Part shown: one piece after another, positions 1 to 6,232 of the stretch
How the letters are laid out: each line of letters opens with the position of its first letter
Numbering within the stretch: position 1 is the stretch's first letter
Source of the DNA: a virus
IMG/VR virus record: IMGVR_UViG_3300033233_000115
Location: 1-33,330 of that record
Length of the DNA stretch: 33,330 nucleotides
Direction: 5' to 3' (one strand)
Translations under genes and position numbers: made by a program
Notes under the pieces: generated by a model
Told to the model about the DNA's origin: nothing
Databases searched by the model: none
Seen by the model: the letters and a program-made list of their open reading frames with translations, nothing else

Positions 1-50
1 GGGTTGATGATATTACCACGTTTGACTGACAACCGCTTAACAAGTTCAAT

Positions 51-214
51 TTACTTCTGCAGGGCGTCAATTACGAACCCAAGATTCGCGAGTGCATACC
101 CCGCGAACGCAAGGGCCATGCCCGGTCTTGCCCCCACCAGTAGGTTGCCGCGGTGGCGACGCAGATGACCGCCGTGACGCAGAGCATCAGGACTACCCAG
201 TGGGAGGGGGTCAT
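51..214 (-). CDS. small two-helix membrane protein, reading frame split by -1 shift
   Basis: The ATG at 214 overlaps the end of the upstream gene's stop region, and the first frame runs to TAA at 71 (47 aa). It starts MTPSHWVVLMLC and contains one hydrophobic helix. At a run of five C on the plus strand (131-135; GGGGG in the mRNA) a -1 shift enters a second frame ending at 51. That frame reads ARPGMALAFAGYALANLGF and forms a second hydrophobic helix. The combined 54-aa product looks like a two-helix phage inner-membrane protein, whereas the unshifted tail is polar and Arg-rich. This is either a one-base deletion, an assembly error or a programmed -1 frameshift. Function unknown. Confidence 0.5.
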
Positions 215-215
215 A

Positions 216-476
216 TCAGGCTCTCGCCCTTCTCGACAGATAACTCCACGTCACGCTGTCCTTCGTGGTCCAGAAGGTCTGGTGCCCGGTCGATGCGGAC
301 TTCCACTGCTGCGCGCCGGACTTGAGCAGTTCGGCCTTGATGAAGGACTCGCACAGTTTCATCTCCTCGATGATTGGTGCGAGTTCCATCTTGTGCTTGC
401 CCATCAGGATACTGGCCTGCTCATCCAGGTCGAAGCGACGGGTCATCACGTCGTCAAGATTGATTTCGTCGGTCAT
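216..476 (-). CDS. hypothetical phage protein, 86 aa
   Basis: The ATG at 476 follows a strong Shine-Dalgarno site (TAGGAGGGGGT). The acidic helical first half (DEQASILMGKHKMELAPIIE) is followed by a segment ending TGHQTFWTTKDSVTW, a type of sequence I associate with small phage proteins of unknown function. The C-terminus after that segment is short and basic and may be truncated. The stop lies directly in front of the next start. No enzymatic motif is visible. Confidence 0.75.
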   Translation of the reverse strand: MTDEINLDDVMTRRFDLDEQASILMGKHKMELAPIIEEMKLCESFIKAELLKSGAQQWKSASTGHQTFWTTKDSVTWSYLSRRARA

Positions 477-498
477 ACCCCCTCCTACAGGTTATGAA

Positions 499-582
499 TC
501 ATACACCATCTGACTGTGAATCGCTTAACAAGTTCAATTTATTTTTACAGAGCATTAGGACTGCCCATGATGAGGGGGTCAT
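499..582 (-). CDS. deletion derivative of the small membrane gene, 27 aa
   Basis: This short frame starts ATG at 582, sharing ATGA with the stop of the HNH-like gene. It begins MTPSSWAVLMLC, nearly identical to the start of the gene at 214, then switches to a polar tail. At DNA level it equals the copy at 23-214 with positions 63-182 removed. It is probably a decayed duplicate rather than a functional gene, although it remains open and translationally coupled. Confidence 0.4.
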   Translation of the reverse strand: MTPSSWAVLMLCKNKLNLLSDSQSDGV

Positions 583-1166
583 GATAGTGCCCGTTCAAGC
601 GACCACCCGCGCCACAATCGCATATGCAGAGTGCCTGGTCGCAGATTGAGTTTAGTTGCCCATTCGTGAACAGTACGAGTAGCGCCGCCGAAAGTTATTT
701 TTGCTTCTCCACCGAATTGGTTCATCCCACTTATTGCCGGCGTAGTGAATGCTTTCTCTGCGCCCCATTTACGCAGAACTAAACGATCGTACAAAGTAAG
801 CATTGGTAAATTAAGTATCCGAGCCCACTCACTAATGCACCGGCGTTCGCCGTTGTAACCTATGAATACATTCTTGCGCGTGTTTTGGTTTTGCTCTCTG
901 CGCGTAGCCCATCGGCAGTTTTCTTTTGAGTACCCTTGGTTGTTGTCCTTCCGGTCGAGACTCTTTTCTGCAGGAGCTTCACCCATGTCTGCGAGGAACC
1001 TCGGGAAATTATTCCATTCAGCGCATACCGTAATACCCCGGCCCCCATAGTCTGCAAATTGCGGATTGGTCGGGTCGGTGCAGCGCCTACGCATGTTTTG
1101 CCACGCGCGATAGGTTTTAGTGGCATCCCCCCGTTTCGCATGGCCGTGGTGACCGCGGGCGCTCAT
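579..1166 (-). CDS. HNH-like homing endonuclease with two C-terminal DNA-binding repeats
   Basis: This 195-aa protein has an N-terminal AWQNMRRRC segment and the typical tail of a phage HNH-like nuclease, SLDRKDNNQGYSKENCRWAT, followed by QNQNTR. Two C-terminal repeats of about 40 aa follow: GERRCISEWARILNL (with WGAEKAF) and GATRTVHEWATKLNL (with GWSLERAL). They resemble the helix-turn-helix NUMOD-type repeats that place homing endonucleases on DNA. The start ATG at 1166 shares ATGA with the helicase stop, and its stop shares ATGA with the next frame, so it sits as a free-standing coupled gene. It probably cleaves an allele lacking it; the target is unknown. Confidence 0.8.
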   Translation of the reverse strand: MSARGHHGHAKRGDATKTYRAWQNMRRRCTDPTNPQFADYGGRGITVCAEWNNFPRFLADMGEAPAEKSLDRKDNNQGYSKENCRWATRREQNQNTRKNVFIGYNGERRCISEWARILNLPMLTLYDRLVLRKWGAEKAFTTPAISGMNQFGGEAKITFGGATRTVHEWATKLNLRPGTLHMRLWRGWSLERALS

Positions 1167-2755
1167 AGAAGGCTCTCCCCTCGCTCTACCATTTCCAACA
1201 AAAAACCTTGGGTTTTCTGGCGCTCAACTAAACGCTTATACATTTTTCTTTCCGTGTTGCTACCGGACAAATTGACCACGCAGGTTGTGCGCCGCTGCCC
1301 CGGTCTGGTTACGCGGCCGCAGGCTTGAGTATAGAGGTCGTTACTATGAATACTGGTCCACCATACCACAACGGAAGCGGCAGTTAGACTTAATCCATGG
1401 CTCATGGTTTGCGGATGCGCGACGATGATCTCCAAGTCGGACTTCTCATCCTCGAACTCAAGAAATATCTCATTTCGTTCCTTGACCGGCGTGTCGCCGG
1501 TAACGATGGCCGCGCGCCAATGACGATTTAGCTCTCGCGCGATCATATGGGTCATCGACACGAAAGGCACGAAGACTAAAATCTTACCGCCAGCTTCTTC
1601 GATCACTTCTAACAAGGTTTCCATGCGTGACCCCGTATCAATCTCGTGAGGTACCCCTTCGGTGTCATACACACACCCCCCGACTATCTGTGTCGCTTTG
1701 TTTATTTTCACCCCCTCGTTTACCGCGGTAACGCGCTTGCCCTCGACCTCGGTCATGAGTTCGCGCATGAGTTCCTTCAGATGTTTGGTCTGCTCTGCCG
1801 ACAACTCCACGTCGCGGGTCTGGTAGAGCGTGGGCGGCAGGTCGATGCAGTCGTCCCGCTTGAACCGGATCGCCGGTCGCATGACCTGATGCACGATCTT
1901 GGTTGCCTCGTCGCGCGGTGTCCAGATGTAGGTTGACTGGTGGTTCATGACCAGGGAACGGAACTGGCCGAAGAACGCGGGCACCGTCGTCGGAGTCACC
2001 AAGCGGCATTGTGCGTAAGCGTCCTCGGGCGAGTTCGGCGTCGGCGTGCCGGTCATGCCCCACACCCACGGCTTCGCGAGTTCGGGTTTCTTGCGGTCGG
2101 GATAGATCAAGGTCTCCAACACCTTCCAGCGCCCCGTATTCTTGTTCCTGTACGTCGCGATCTCGTCGATTATGATGATGTCGATGTCCGACCGCGCGGC
2201 GAGTTCCTTGGCGATGACTGCAACCCCATCATGATTTAGGATATAGAAGTCGCGCGGTTGTGCGAGCAGTTTCTTGCGCCGCTCGGCCGATCCATGTAGG
2301 ACACTGAACGTGCGGTGGGTGAAGTGAACGAAGAACACATCCCCCCACACCCGTTCGAGCGTGGACAGGGGAGCGATGATCAGGGCACGGTGGCCGAGTC
2401 CGGCTTCCATCAGGTAGTCGGCGGCCCACGCGGCGGTGAGCGACTTGCCGGTGCCGATGTCGTTGAGGATGTAGCCGTGCGGGTTCGACACTGCGAACGC
2501 GGCGGTTGCCACCTGATGTGTGAAGGGAGCAGGGATGGTAGTGTGCTCGCGGGGCCACCTGTAGTATGATTCTATGGGCGACGGCACTGCGATGCCCATC
2601 ATCCCAAGCCGGATGACCTCATCGACTCCGTGTGGCATCCCCACGAACCCCGGCGCCAGTTCGAACGCGGTCGGGATGGACGTGAGGGCGCGAGGATCGT
2701 CGGTCTCGACGATGATGGCATGCAGGTCGGGGAAGATTTGGAACTGGGGGGTCAT
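1163..2755 (-). CDS. SNF2/DEAD-like DNA helicase
   Basis: Using the ATG at 2755, which forms ATGA with the upstream stop, the protein has 530 aa. It carries superfamily 2 motifs: Walker A GTGKS at about residues 101-105 in LNDIGTGKSLTAAW, motif II IIIDEIATYRN at about 194-204, motif III WGMTGTPTPNSPEDAY, and motif VI QACGRVTRPGQRR near the C-terminus. This order is typical of phage SNF2-type helicases that act with DNA polymerase and VRR-NUC nucleases in replication or recombination. A longer in-frame start at 2854 exists but would overlap the upstream gene by about 100 bases. The first 25 codons are duplicated at 3304-3385. Confidence 0.93.
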   Translation of the reverse strand: MTPQFQIFPDLHAIIVETDDPRALTSIPTAFELAPGFVGMPHGVDEVIRLGMMGIAVPSPIESYYRWPREHTTIPAPFTHQVATAAFAVSNPHGYILNDIGTGKSLTAAWAADYLMEAGLGHRALIIAPLSTLERVWGDVFFVHFTHRTFSVLHGSAERRKKLLAQPRDFYILNHDGVAVIAKELAARSDIDIIIIDEIATYRNKNTGRWKVLETLIYPDRKKPELAKPWVWGMTGTPTPNSPEDAYAQCRLVTPTTVPAFFGQFRSLVMNHQSTYIWTPRDEATKIVHQVMRPAIRFKRDDCIDLPPTLYQTRDVELSAEQTKHLKELMRELMTEVEGKRVTAVNEGVKINKATQIVGGCVYDTEGVPHEIDTGSRMETLLEVIEEAGGKILVFVPFVSMTHMIARELNRHWRAAIVTGDTPVKERNEIFLEFEDEKSDLEIIVAHPQTMSHGLSLTAASVVVWWTSIHSNDLYTQACGRVTRPGQRRTTCVVNLSGSNTERKMYKRLVERQKTQGFLLEMVERGESLL

Positions 2756-2985
2756 ATGTCGAACTTCCACGCTGAGATATAGTTGCGAACCTTTTTTGAT
2801 TCCCATGCTTGGCCGTTCTCCCAGAATAGATGATTTTCTTGGTTGAGGAGCCATGTGATTTTAGGGCGGCGACCCTTATGTTTAAGATGGGACAACAGTG
2901 CATCAACATCCCGTAGCAGAAATGTTTTCAGCCGCGCGTCTGTTCGACGGCGCGGGTGAACAATGAAGTCCCCATACTGGGTCAT
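2752..2985 (-). CDS. hypothetical protein, 77 aa
   Basis: The ATG at 2985 shares ATGA with the upstream stop and its stop shares ATGA with the helicase start. The basic protein contains RRRTDARLKTFLLRDVDALL and a Trp-containing C-terminal half. No family is recognised. Its position between a small protein and the helicase suggests co-expression with the helicase only. Confidence 0.75.
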   Translation of the reverse strand: MTQYGDFIVHPRRRTDARLKTFLLRDVDALLSHLKHKGRRPKITWLLNQENHLFWENGQAWESKKVRNYISAWKFDI

Positions 2986-3176
2986 TTTAACGCCTCGCGT
3001 GCAATCCTGACGCAGTCGTCGCCTGAAAAAGACTCGTAGTTTTCTCCTACAATACCATCTCCCCCCTGGGCTATAAGCATCACCGTAGCTTCCAAATGAA
3101 GAAGATAGTGAACCAATCTGTTAAGCCCCTCGTCAGTGTTGAGCGCACGAATAAGGTCACTGGCAGTGGGTCTCAT
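2982..3176 (-). CDS. hypothetical protein, 64 aa
   Basis: The start at 3176 (MRPTASDLIRALNTDEGL) is chosen because it forms ATGA with the upstream stop; an in-frame start at 3221 would overlap the upstream gene. The protein is mostly helical and slightly acidic, with no recognised motif. It is coupled at both ends to its neighbours. Confidence 0.75.
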   Translation of the reverse strand: MRPTASDLIRALNTDEGLNRLVHYLLHLEATVMLIAQGGDGIVGENYESFSGDDCVRIAREALK

Positions 3177-3385
3177 CTCCGCCTCATCATCCGGTGTGTC
3201 ATATCCAACCGCTCTTGGCAATCTACGCAGTGCGCCTTCCCGAGTTTCAACCGCCCCTCTGGTATCGGGTCACCACAAGTTACACAGCTTCGCCCATCAA
3301 AACTCGGGATGGACGTGAGGGCGCGAGGATCGTCGGTCTCGACGATGATGGCCTTCAGGTCGGGGAAGATTTGGAACTGGGTCAT
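3173..3385 (-). CDS. chimeric DksA/TraR-type zinc-finger protein with helicase-derived N-terminus
   Basis: This 70-aa protein starts MTQFQIFPDLKAIIVETDD, almost the same as the start of the helicase encoded downstream. After ALTSIPSFDG it changes to a C4 zinc finger, CVTCGDPIPEGRLKLGKAHC followed by VDC, of the DksA/TraR kind. The upstream neighbour has the same finger without the helicase-like head. Small C4 proteins of this type in phages are proposed RNA-polymerase-binding regulators, but finger-only proteins may do something else. The gene looks like a fusion made by copying the helicase 5' end in front of a zinc-finger gene. Confidence 0.85.
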   Translation of the reverse strand: MTQFQIFPDLKAIIVETDDPRALTSIPSFDGRSCVTCGDPIPEGRLKLGKAHCVDCQERLDMTHRMMRRR

Positions 3386-3612
3386 ACCCTGCTGTACAAA
3401 TTCCGGCGACGTTCGGTTACTGATTGACACTCGACACATCGAACGCGCCCCAGTTGGAGACGCCCTGCGGGAATAATATCACCACAATCCACGCAGGTCA
3501 GCCCGTCAAAGTCCGGGTGACTCTCCGGCGCGGACTTGCCGCGGGCACGGCGTTCAGCGTCGGCGGTCCAGAGTTCGGTTACGGCGTCGGCATTATCGGC
3601 TAGGTCAGGCAT
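3382..3612 (-). CDS. DksA/TraR C4-type zinc-finger protein
   Basis: In this 76-aa protein an acidic helical N-terminus (MPDLADNADAVTEL) leads to a C4 finger, CVDCGDIIPAGRLQLGRVRC followed by VEC. This matches the usual layout of short phage TraR/DksA-like proteins, which in known cases enter the RNA polymerase secondary channel. The ATG at 3612 overlaps the end of the previous gene by 13 bases, and the stop is coupled to the chimeric paralogue. Confidence 0.85.
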   Translation of the reverse strand: MPDLADNADAVTELWTADAERRARGKSAPESHPDFDGLTCVDCGDIIPAGRLQLGRVRCVECQSVTERRRNLYSRV

Positions 3613-3779
3613 GGCTCATCCTCATACAAGACCTCATCAACTGGCTTCCCGCAGTAACAGCAGAACGCCATCTTGTTCTCGGCAAGTGTGCCCTCATTCA
3701 CGATGAAGTAGTCCCCACAGTCTGTGGCATATGGCCCGCCTTCCCCATCCTGTACCCACGAGCACTTCTCGGTCATCAT
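3600..3779 (-). CDS. small zinc-ribbon-like protein, 59 aa
   Basis: The ATG at 3779 forms ATGA with the upstream stop; ATG at 3776 is equally possible and better spaced from GGGG. Cysteines occur as C-SW, TDCGDYF and FCCYCGKPVDE, a pattern I associate with small phage zinc-ribbon proteins of unknown role. It is part of a run of three cysteine-rich small proteins. Confidence 0.75.
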   Translation of the reverse strand: MMTEKCSWVQDGEGGPYATDCGDYFIVNEGTLAENKMAFCCYCGKPVDEVLYEDEPCLT

Positions 3780-3946
3780 TGTCCCCAAATCAATCGCAGA
3801 CTAGCGTAGAGGAATACCCATAATGGCAGACCGAGTATAGCAATTCCGACGATAAGAGCGGTTATTGTGAACCACACATGCAGAATCGTTTCTGCAACGT
3901 TTTGTTCCCAATCAGGTTTCTGCCACCACTTAGCGAACCAATTCAT
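3776..3946 (-). CDS. small membrane protein, 56 aa
   Basis: The ATG at 3946 has GGAG eight bases upstream and forms ATGA with the upstream stop. A polar Trp-rich start (MNWFAKWWQKPDWEQN) is followed by a hydrophobic stretch of about 25 residues containing ITALIVGIAILGLPLWVFLY, a clear single membrane helix. Function unknown. Confidence 0.75.
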   Translation of the reverse strand: MNWFAKWWQKPDWEQNVAETILHVWFTITALIVGIAILGLPLWVFLYASLRLIWGQ

Positions 3947-4104
3947 CTCTCATTCTCCAGTACGCAAAGTTCACCAAAGGCCCTGCTCACCCGCCAGTCG
4001 ATCACGTCGGCGCGGGCAATGTGAACCGCCGCGCTGCGAAGATGGTAGTTGAACCACCAGCGGTGCCATTGGAACACGAGGCGGGCGAGGGTAATGCGGA
4101 TCAT
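3943..4104 (-). CDS. hypothetical small basic protein, 53 aa
   Basis: The gene starts one base after the RtcB stop (ATG at 4104) and ends in an ATGA overlap at 3943. It reads MIRITLARLVFQWHRWWF and continues with a mixed basic helical part. The Trp/His-rich segment resembles that of the 43-aa protein at 7982-8113. No function is recognised; tight linkage suggests co-translation with RtcB. Confidence 0.65.
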   Translation of the reverse strand: MIRITLARLVFQWHRWWFNYHLRSAAVHIARADVIDWRVSRAFGELCVLENER

Positions 4105-4105
4105 A

Positions 4106-5320
4106 TTATCCCTTCACGCACACGACTTGCTTCAGTGTATGCACGATCTCCACAAGGTCGGACTGCGCGGCCATCACCGCATCAATCGATTTGTATGCCG
4201 CCGGCGTCTCGTCCAGCACTTCGATGTCCTTACGGCACTCGACGCCCGCCGTGTCGCGCAGATGATCTTCGAGCGTGAATAACTTACGAGCAGCGGTGCG
4301 CGACATAGTACGCCCGGCACCGTGCGAGCAAGAACAAAACGACTCGCGATCGCCCTTTCCGCGAACGATGAAACTCTTGACGCCCATGCTGCCAGGGATG
4401 ATACCCATCACGCCTTCGTGCGCGTCCACAGCACCCTTGCGAGTGACCATGACGTGCGCGCCGAAGTGCTTCTCCCACGACACGTAGTTGTGATGGCAGT
4501 TGACGGCAGTCGCCCCCACGTAAGGAATGGGGTCGCGATCGAGCGAACGGTAAAGCGCCCCTAACGTTGCCTGCATCATTGTTTCGCGGTTGGACAGAGC
4601 AAACTCTTGCGCCCAATGTACCGCCTGCATGTAGTCGCGGAAGTTGTCAGAACCTTCAATGATGTAAGCAAGATCCATGTCAGGCAGCGTAATGAACCAC
4701 CGGCGCATGTCTTCCTTGGCCTTATCAATGAAGTAGCTGCCAATGGCATTGCCGATTCCACGCGAACCGGAGTGCAGCATAACCCAGACGTGCTGCGCTT
4801 CGTCCAAGCACACCTCAATGAAGTGGTTGCCGGTACCGAGCGTGCCCATGTGGCGGCCAGCACGGTCTGCCGGCTTCGACAGCTTCGGGTGCTTCTCGAC
4901 AATCTTGACAAGGTCGGCGTACCAAGTGCCGAGTTGTGGTTCACCCCACGCGCCGCGGTCATTGGCACCGCCATTATCCGTGCGACCGTGAGGCACTGCC
5001 TTCTCGATTGCCAAGCGCACGCTGTGGAGATTGTCGGGTAAATCAGACGCCATCAGATCAGTCTGCACAGCCATCATGCCACAACCAATGTCCACGCCAA
5101 CGGCGGCTGGGATGATCGCGCCCTTTGTGGCGGTAACGCTGCCGACTGTCGCGCCTTGCCCCCAATGAACATCAGGCATGCACGCGACGTGCTTGAACAC
5201 GAAGGGCATCTGAGCGAGGTTGCGAAGTTGGTTCTTCGCTTGATCCTCAACTGGTACGCCGTGCGTCCATGCTTTGATCGGTAGCGCCCCGACCGGGCCT
5301 CCAATAACTTCGAAACTCAT
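4106..5320 (-). CDS. rtcB: RtcB RNA-splicing/repair ligase
   Basis: The 404 aa are close to the length of E. coli RtcB. Hallmarks are PDVHWGQGATVG (about 49-60), GVDIGCGM with Asp77 and Cys80 as expected metal ligands, GTGNHFIEV (162-170), HSGSRG (183-188), NCHHNY (274-279) and CSHGAGR, where His333 should carry the GMP adduct. RtcB joins 2',3'-cyclic phosphate or 3'-phosphate ends to 5'-OH ends using GTP and Mn2+, repairing tRNAs cut by anticodon nucleases. Two tRNA genes lie directly upstream in the same transcript, which fits tRNA repair during infection. Every key motif is intact. Start ATG at 5320 is preceded by AGGAGAATG. Confidence 0.97.
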   Translation of the reverse strand: MSFEVIGGPVGALPIKAWTHGVPVEDQAKNQLRNLAQMPFVFKHVACMPDVHWGQGATVGSVTATKGAIIPAAVGVDIGCGMMAVQTDLMASDLPDNLHSVRLAIEKAVPHGRTDNGGANDRGAWGEPQLGTWYADLVKIVEKHPKLSKPADRAGRHMGTLGTGNHFIEVCLDEAQHVWVMLHSGSRGIGNAIGSYFIDKAKEDMRRWFITLPDMDLAYIIEGSDNFRDYMQAVHWAQEFALSNRETMMQATLGALYRSLDRDPIPYVGATAVNCHHNYVSWEKHFGAHVMVTRKGAVDAHEGVMGIIPGSMGVKSFIVRGKGDRESFCSCSHGAGRTMSRTAARKLFTLEDHLRDTAGVECRKDIEVLDETPAAYKSIDAVMAAQSDLVEIVHTLKQVVCVKG

Positions 5321-5333
5321 CTCATTCTCCTCG

Positions 5334-5416
5334 TGGTGCCGGATGAAGGACTCGAACCTTCACGCTTGCGCACTGGTTTCTAAGACCAGCGTGTCTGCCA
5401 ATTCCACCAATCCGGC
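5334..5416 (-). tRNA. tRNA-Leu (anticodon UAG)
   Basis: The minus strand folds as a class II tRNA: acceptor GCCGGAT/ATCCGGC, discriminator A and an encoded CCA (5334-5336). The anticodon stem CTGGT/ACCAG encloses loop CTTAGAA with anticodon TAG, the long variable arm is TGCGCAAGCGT, and the T-arm is GAAGG/CCTTC with TTCGAGT. It reads CUA and related Leu codons. It lies between the structured spacer and rtcB. Confidence 0.96.
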
Positions 5417-5423
5417 GATGCAA

Positions 5424-5505
5424 ATACCGCGGGGCACTCCGCTTGCGTCCGCTTGGCTAAACTAGCGGAACCGGCTTGTGGCCGGCCGAAATGCCCCTCG
5501 GTATT
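5424..5505 (-). ncRNA. structured tRNA-sized RNA between the two tRNAs
   Basis: The 13-nt arms 5493-5505 and 5424-5436 pair with one mismatch (ATACCGAGGGGCA with TGCCCCGCGGTAT on the transcript). Inside are a CCGGC/GCCGG hairpin and a TCCGCT/AGCGGA hairpin, giving a three-way-junction-like fold of 82 nt. It abuts the CCA end of tRNA-Pro and stops seven bases before tRNA-Leu. No T-loop or anticodon arm is obvious, so it is not a normal tRNA. It could be a processing spacer, a degenerate tRNA or an independent small RNA. Confidence 0.45.
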
Positions 5506-5582
5506 GGTCTGGGTGGTAGGATTCGAACCTACGACCTTCCGGTTCCAAGCCGGAAACGCTGACCAGGCTGCGCTACACCCAG
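5506..5582 (-). tRNA. tRNA-Pro (anticodon UGG)
   Basis: The fold has acceptor CTGGGTG/CACCCAG, discriminator A and an encoded CCA at 5506-5508. The anticodon stem TCCGG/CCGGA encloses loop CTTGGAA with anticodon TGG, and the T-loop is TTCGAAT. It decodes CCA/CCN Pro codons. Its 5' end is exactly where the promoter at 5589-5617 should start transcription. Confidence 0.96.
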
Positions 5583-5588
5583 AATGAA

Positions 5589-5617
5589 AGTATAACATCT
5601 GACCTACGTCGTGCCAA
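5589..5617 (-). promoter_or_regulatory. sigma70-type promoter of the tRNA/rtcB cassette
   Basis: On the minus strand TTGGCA (5617-5612) and TATACT (5594-5589) are separated by 17 bases. Counting from the -10 box, +1 falls at 5582, the first base of tRNA-Pro. This would let the tRNAs and rtcB be transcribed apart from the long early transcript. Confidence 0.65.
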
Positions 5618-5969
5618 TAAGTTCCGCGATCTGCCCTTCCAACCGCTGCAAGTCCTCGTACCCGTCACAGCAGATCGACAGCCCGCCGACGCCCGTGAGG
5701 TCTTCCCAAAACTCAACCTGGGCTTTGGACATGCCGCGATCTTTCTCACCTCGCCTTCCCGGTCGCTTCGATTCTACGCTGGCGAACAAGGCGATCTTCT
5801 TACCAACCATCGCGGGGGTGACGGTAATCGGGAGAGCGATAAGGCGGTCGTGGATGCCATGCACCCCCATGCCGTTCTGCACGACGGCGAAGTGGAACGC
5901 GCCTTGGGCATCGCACCATTGGCGGACAAGATCCTTAACGTGTCCCTCTGTTGTAGGTTCGTGTTTCAT
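5604..5969 (-). CDS. VRR-NUC domain nuclease
   Basis: This 121-aa single-domain protein starts at ATG 5969, which forms ATGA with the upstream stop. The nuclease core is visible as QNGMGVHGIHDRL (metal-binding Asp after a Gly-rich turn), then ALFASVESKRPG (Glu-x-Lys) and MSKAQVEFWEDL with the conserved Gln. VRR-NUC phage proteins are stand-alone Holliday-junction or flap nucleases, usually encoded near an SNF2 helicase and DNA polymerase, as here. It probably acts in replication-linked recombination. Confidence 0.92.
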   Translation of the reverse strand: MKHEPTTEGHVKDLVRQWCDAQGAFHFAVVQNGMGVHGIHDRLIALPITVTPAMVGKKIALFASVESKRPGRRGEKDRGMSKAQVEFWEDLTGVGGLSICCDGYEDLQRLEGQIAELIGTT

Positions 5970-6232
5970 TCTATCTTCCCCAACCACTCCCCCTCCATGT
6001 TGATCTTCGTTTCCATACCGCGTATGACACCATTCGCAACGGTAAGTTCATCGAGCAGCGCACGATTCCCTACACGCAGTCGCTCGACCTCGGCCCGCAG
6101 CACTACGCATTCGGCGCAGTAGCAGGGGGCGTTCTTGTCGGCGTTGAAGGTGATGGATCCCACGATGCCGGGTAGTACCGGGGTGGGTTCGCGAAGGTCG
6201 TCGTCGTCGTCGAAGGTGCGTGAGTTATCCAT
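5966..6232 (-). CDS. hypothetical coiled-coil protein, 88 aa
   Basis: An acidic N-terminus (MDNSRTFDDDDDLREPTP) is followed by CYCAEC and then a helical heptad-like stretch (VVLRAEVERLRVGNRALLDE). It overlaps the nuclease genes on both sides, by 8 bases with the PD-(D/E)XK gene and by ATGA with VRR-NUC. No family is recognised; the C-x-C-x2-C cluster could bind metal. Confidence 0.75.
   Translation of the reverse strand: MDNSRTFDDDDDLREPTPVLPGIVGSITFNADKNAPCYCAECVVLRAEVERLRVGNRALLDELTVANGVIRGMETKINMEGEWLGKIE

Larger units (their letters stand above)
23..590. repeat. imperfect direct duplication with internal 120-bp deletion
   Basis: Positions 23-62 match 511-550 with a few substitutions, and 183-214 match 551-582. 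The intervening 63-182 is absent from the second copy. The missing piece is bounded by GCAG at 59-62 and GCAG at 179-182, as expected for deletion between short direct repeats. The two copies flank the 86-aa gene. Confidence 0.8.
2671..3385. repeat. direct duplication of helicase 5' end
   Basis: The segment 2671-2755 (85 bp, helicase start codon and first codons) recurs at 3304-3385 (82 bp) with two substitutions and one 3-bp indel. In the second copy it supplies the start and N-terminus of a zinc-finger gene. Only the endpoints of the listed range are repeats; the middle is unique sequence. Confidence 0.9.

Noticed and set aside
5380-5598. 72-codon minus-strand frame across the tRNAs
   Set aside because: It reads through tRNA-Pro, the structured spacer and part of tRNA-Leu; VVGSNPTT is a typical translation of a tRNA T-arm.
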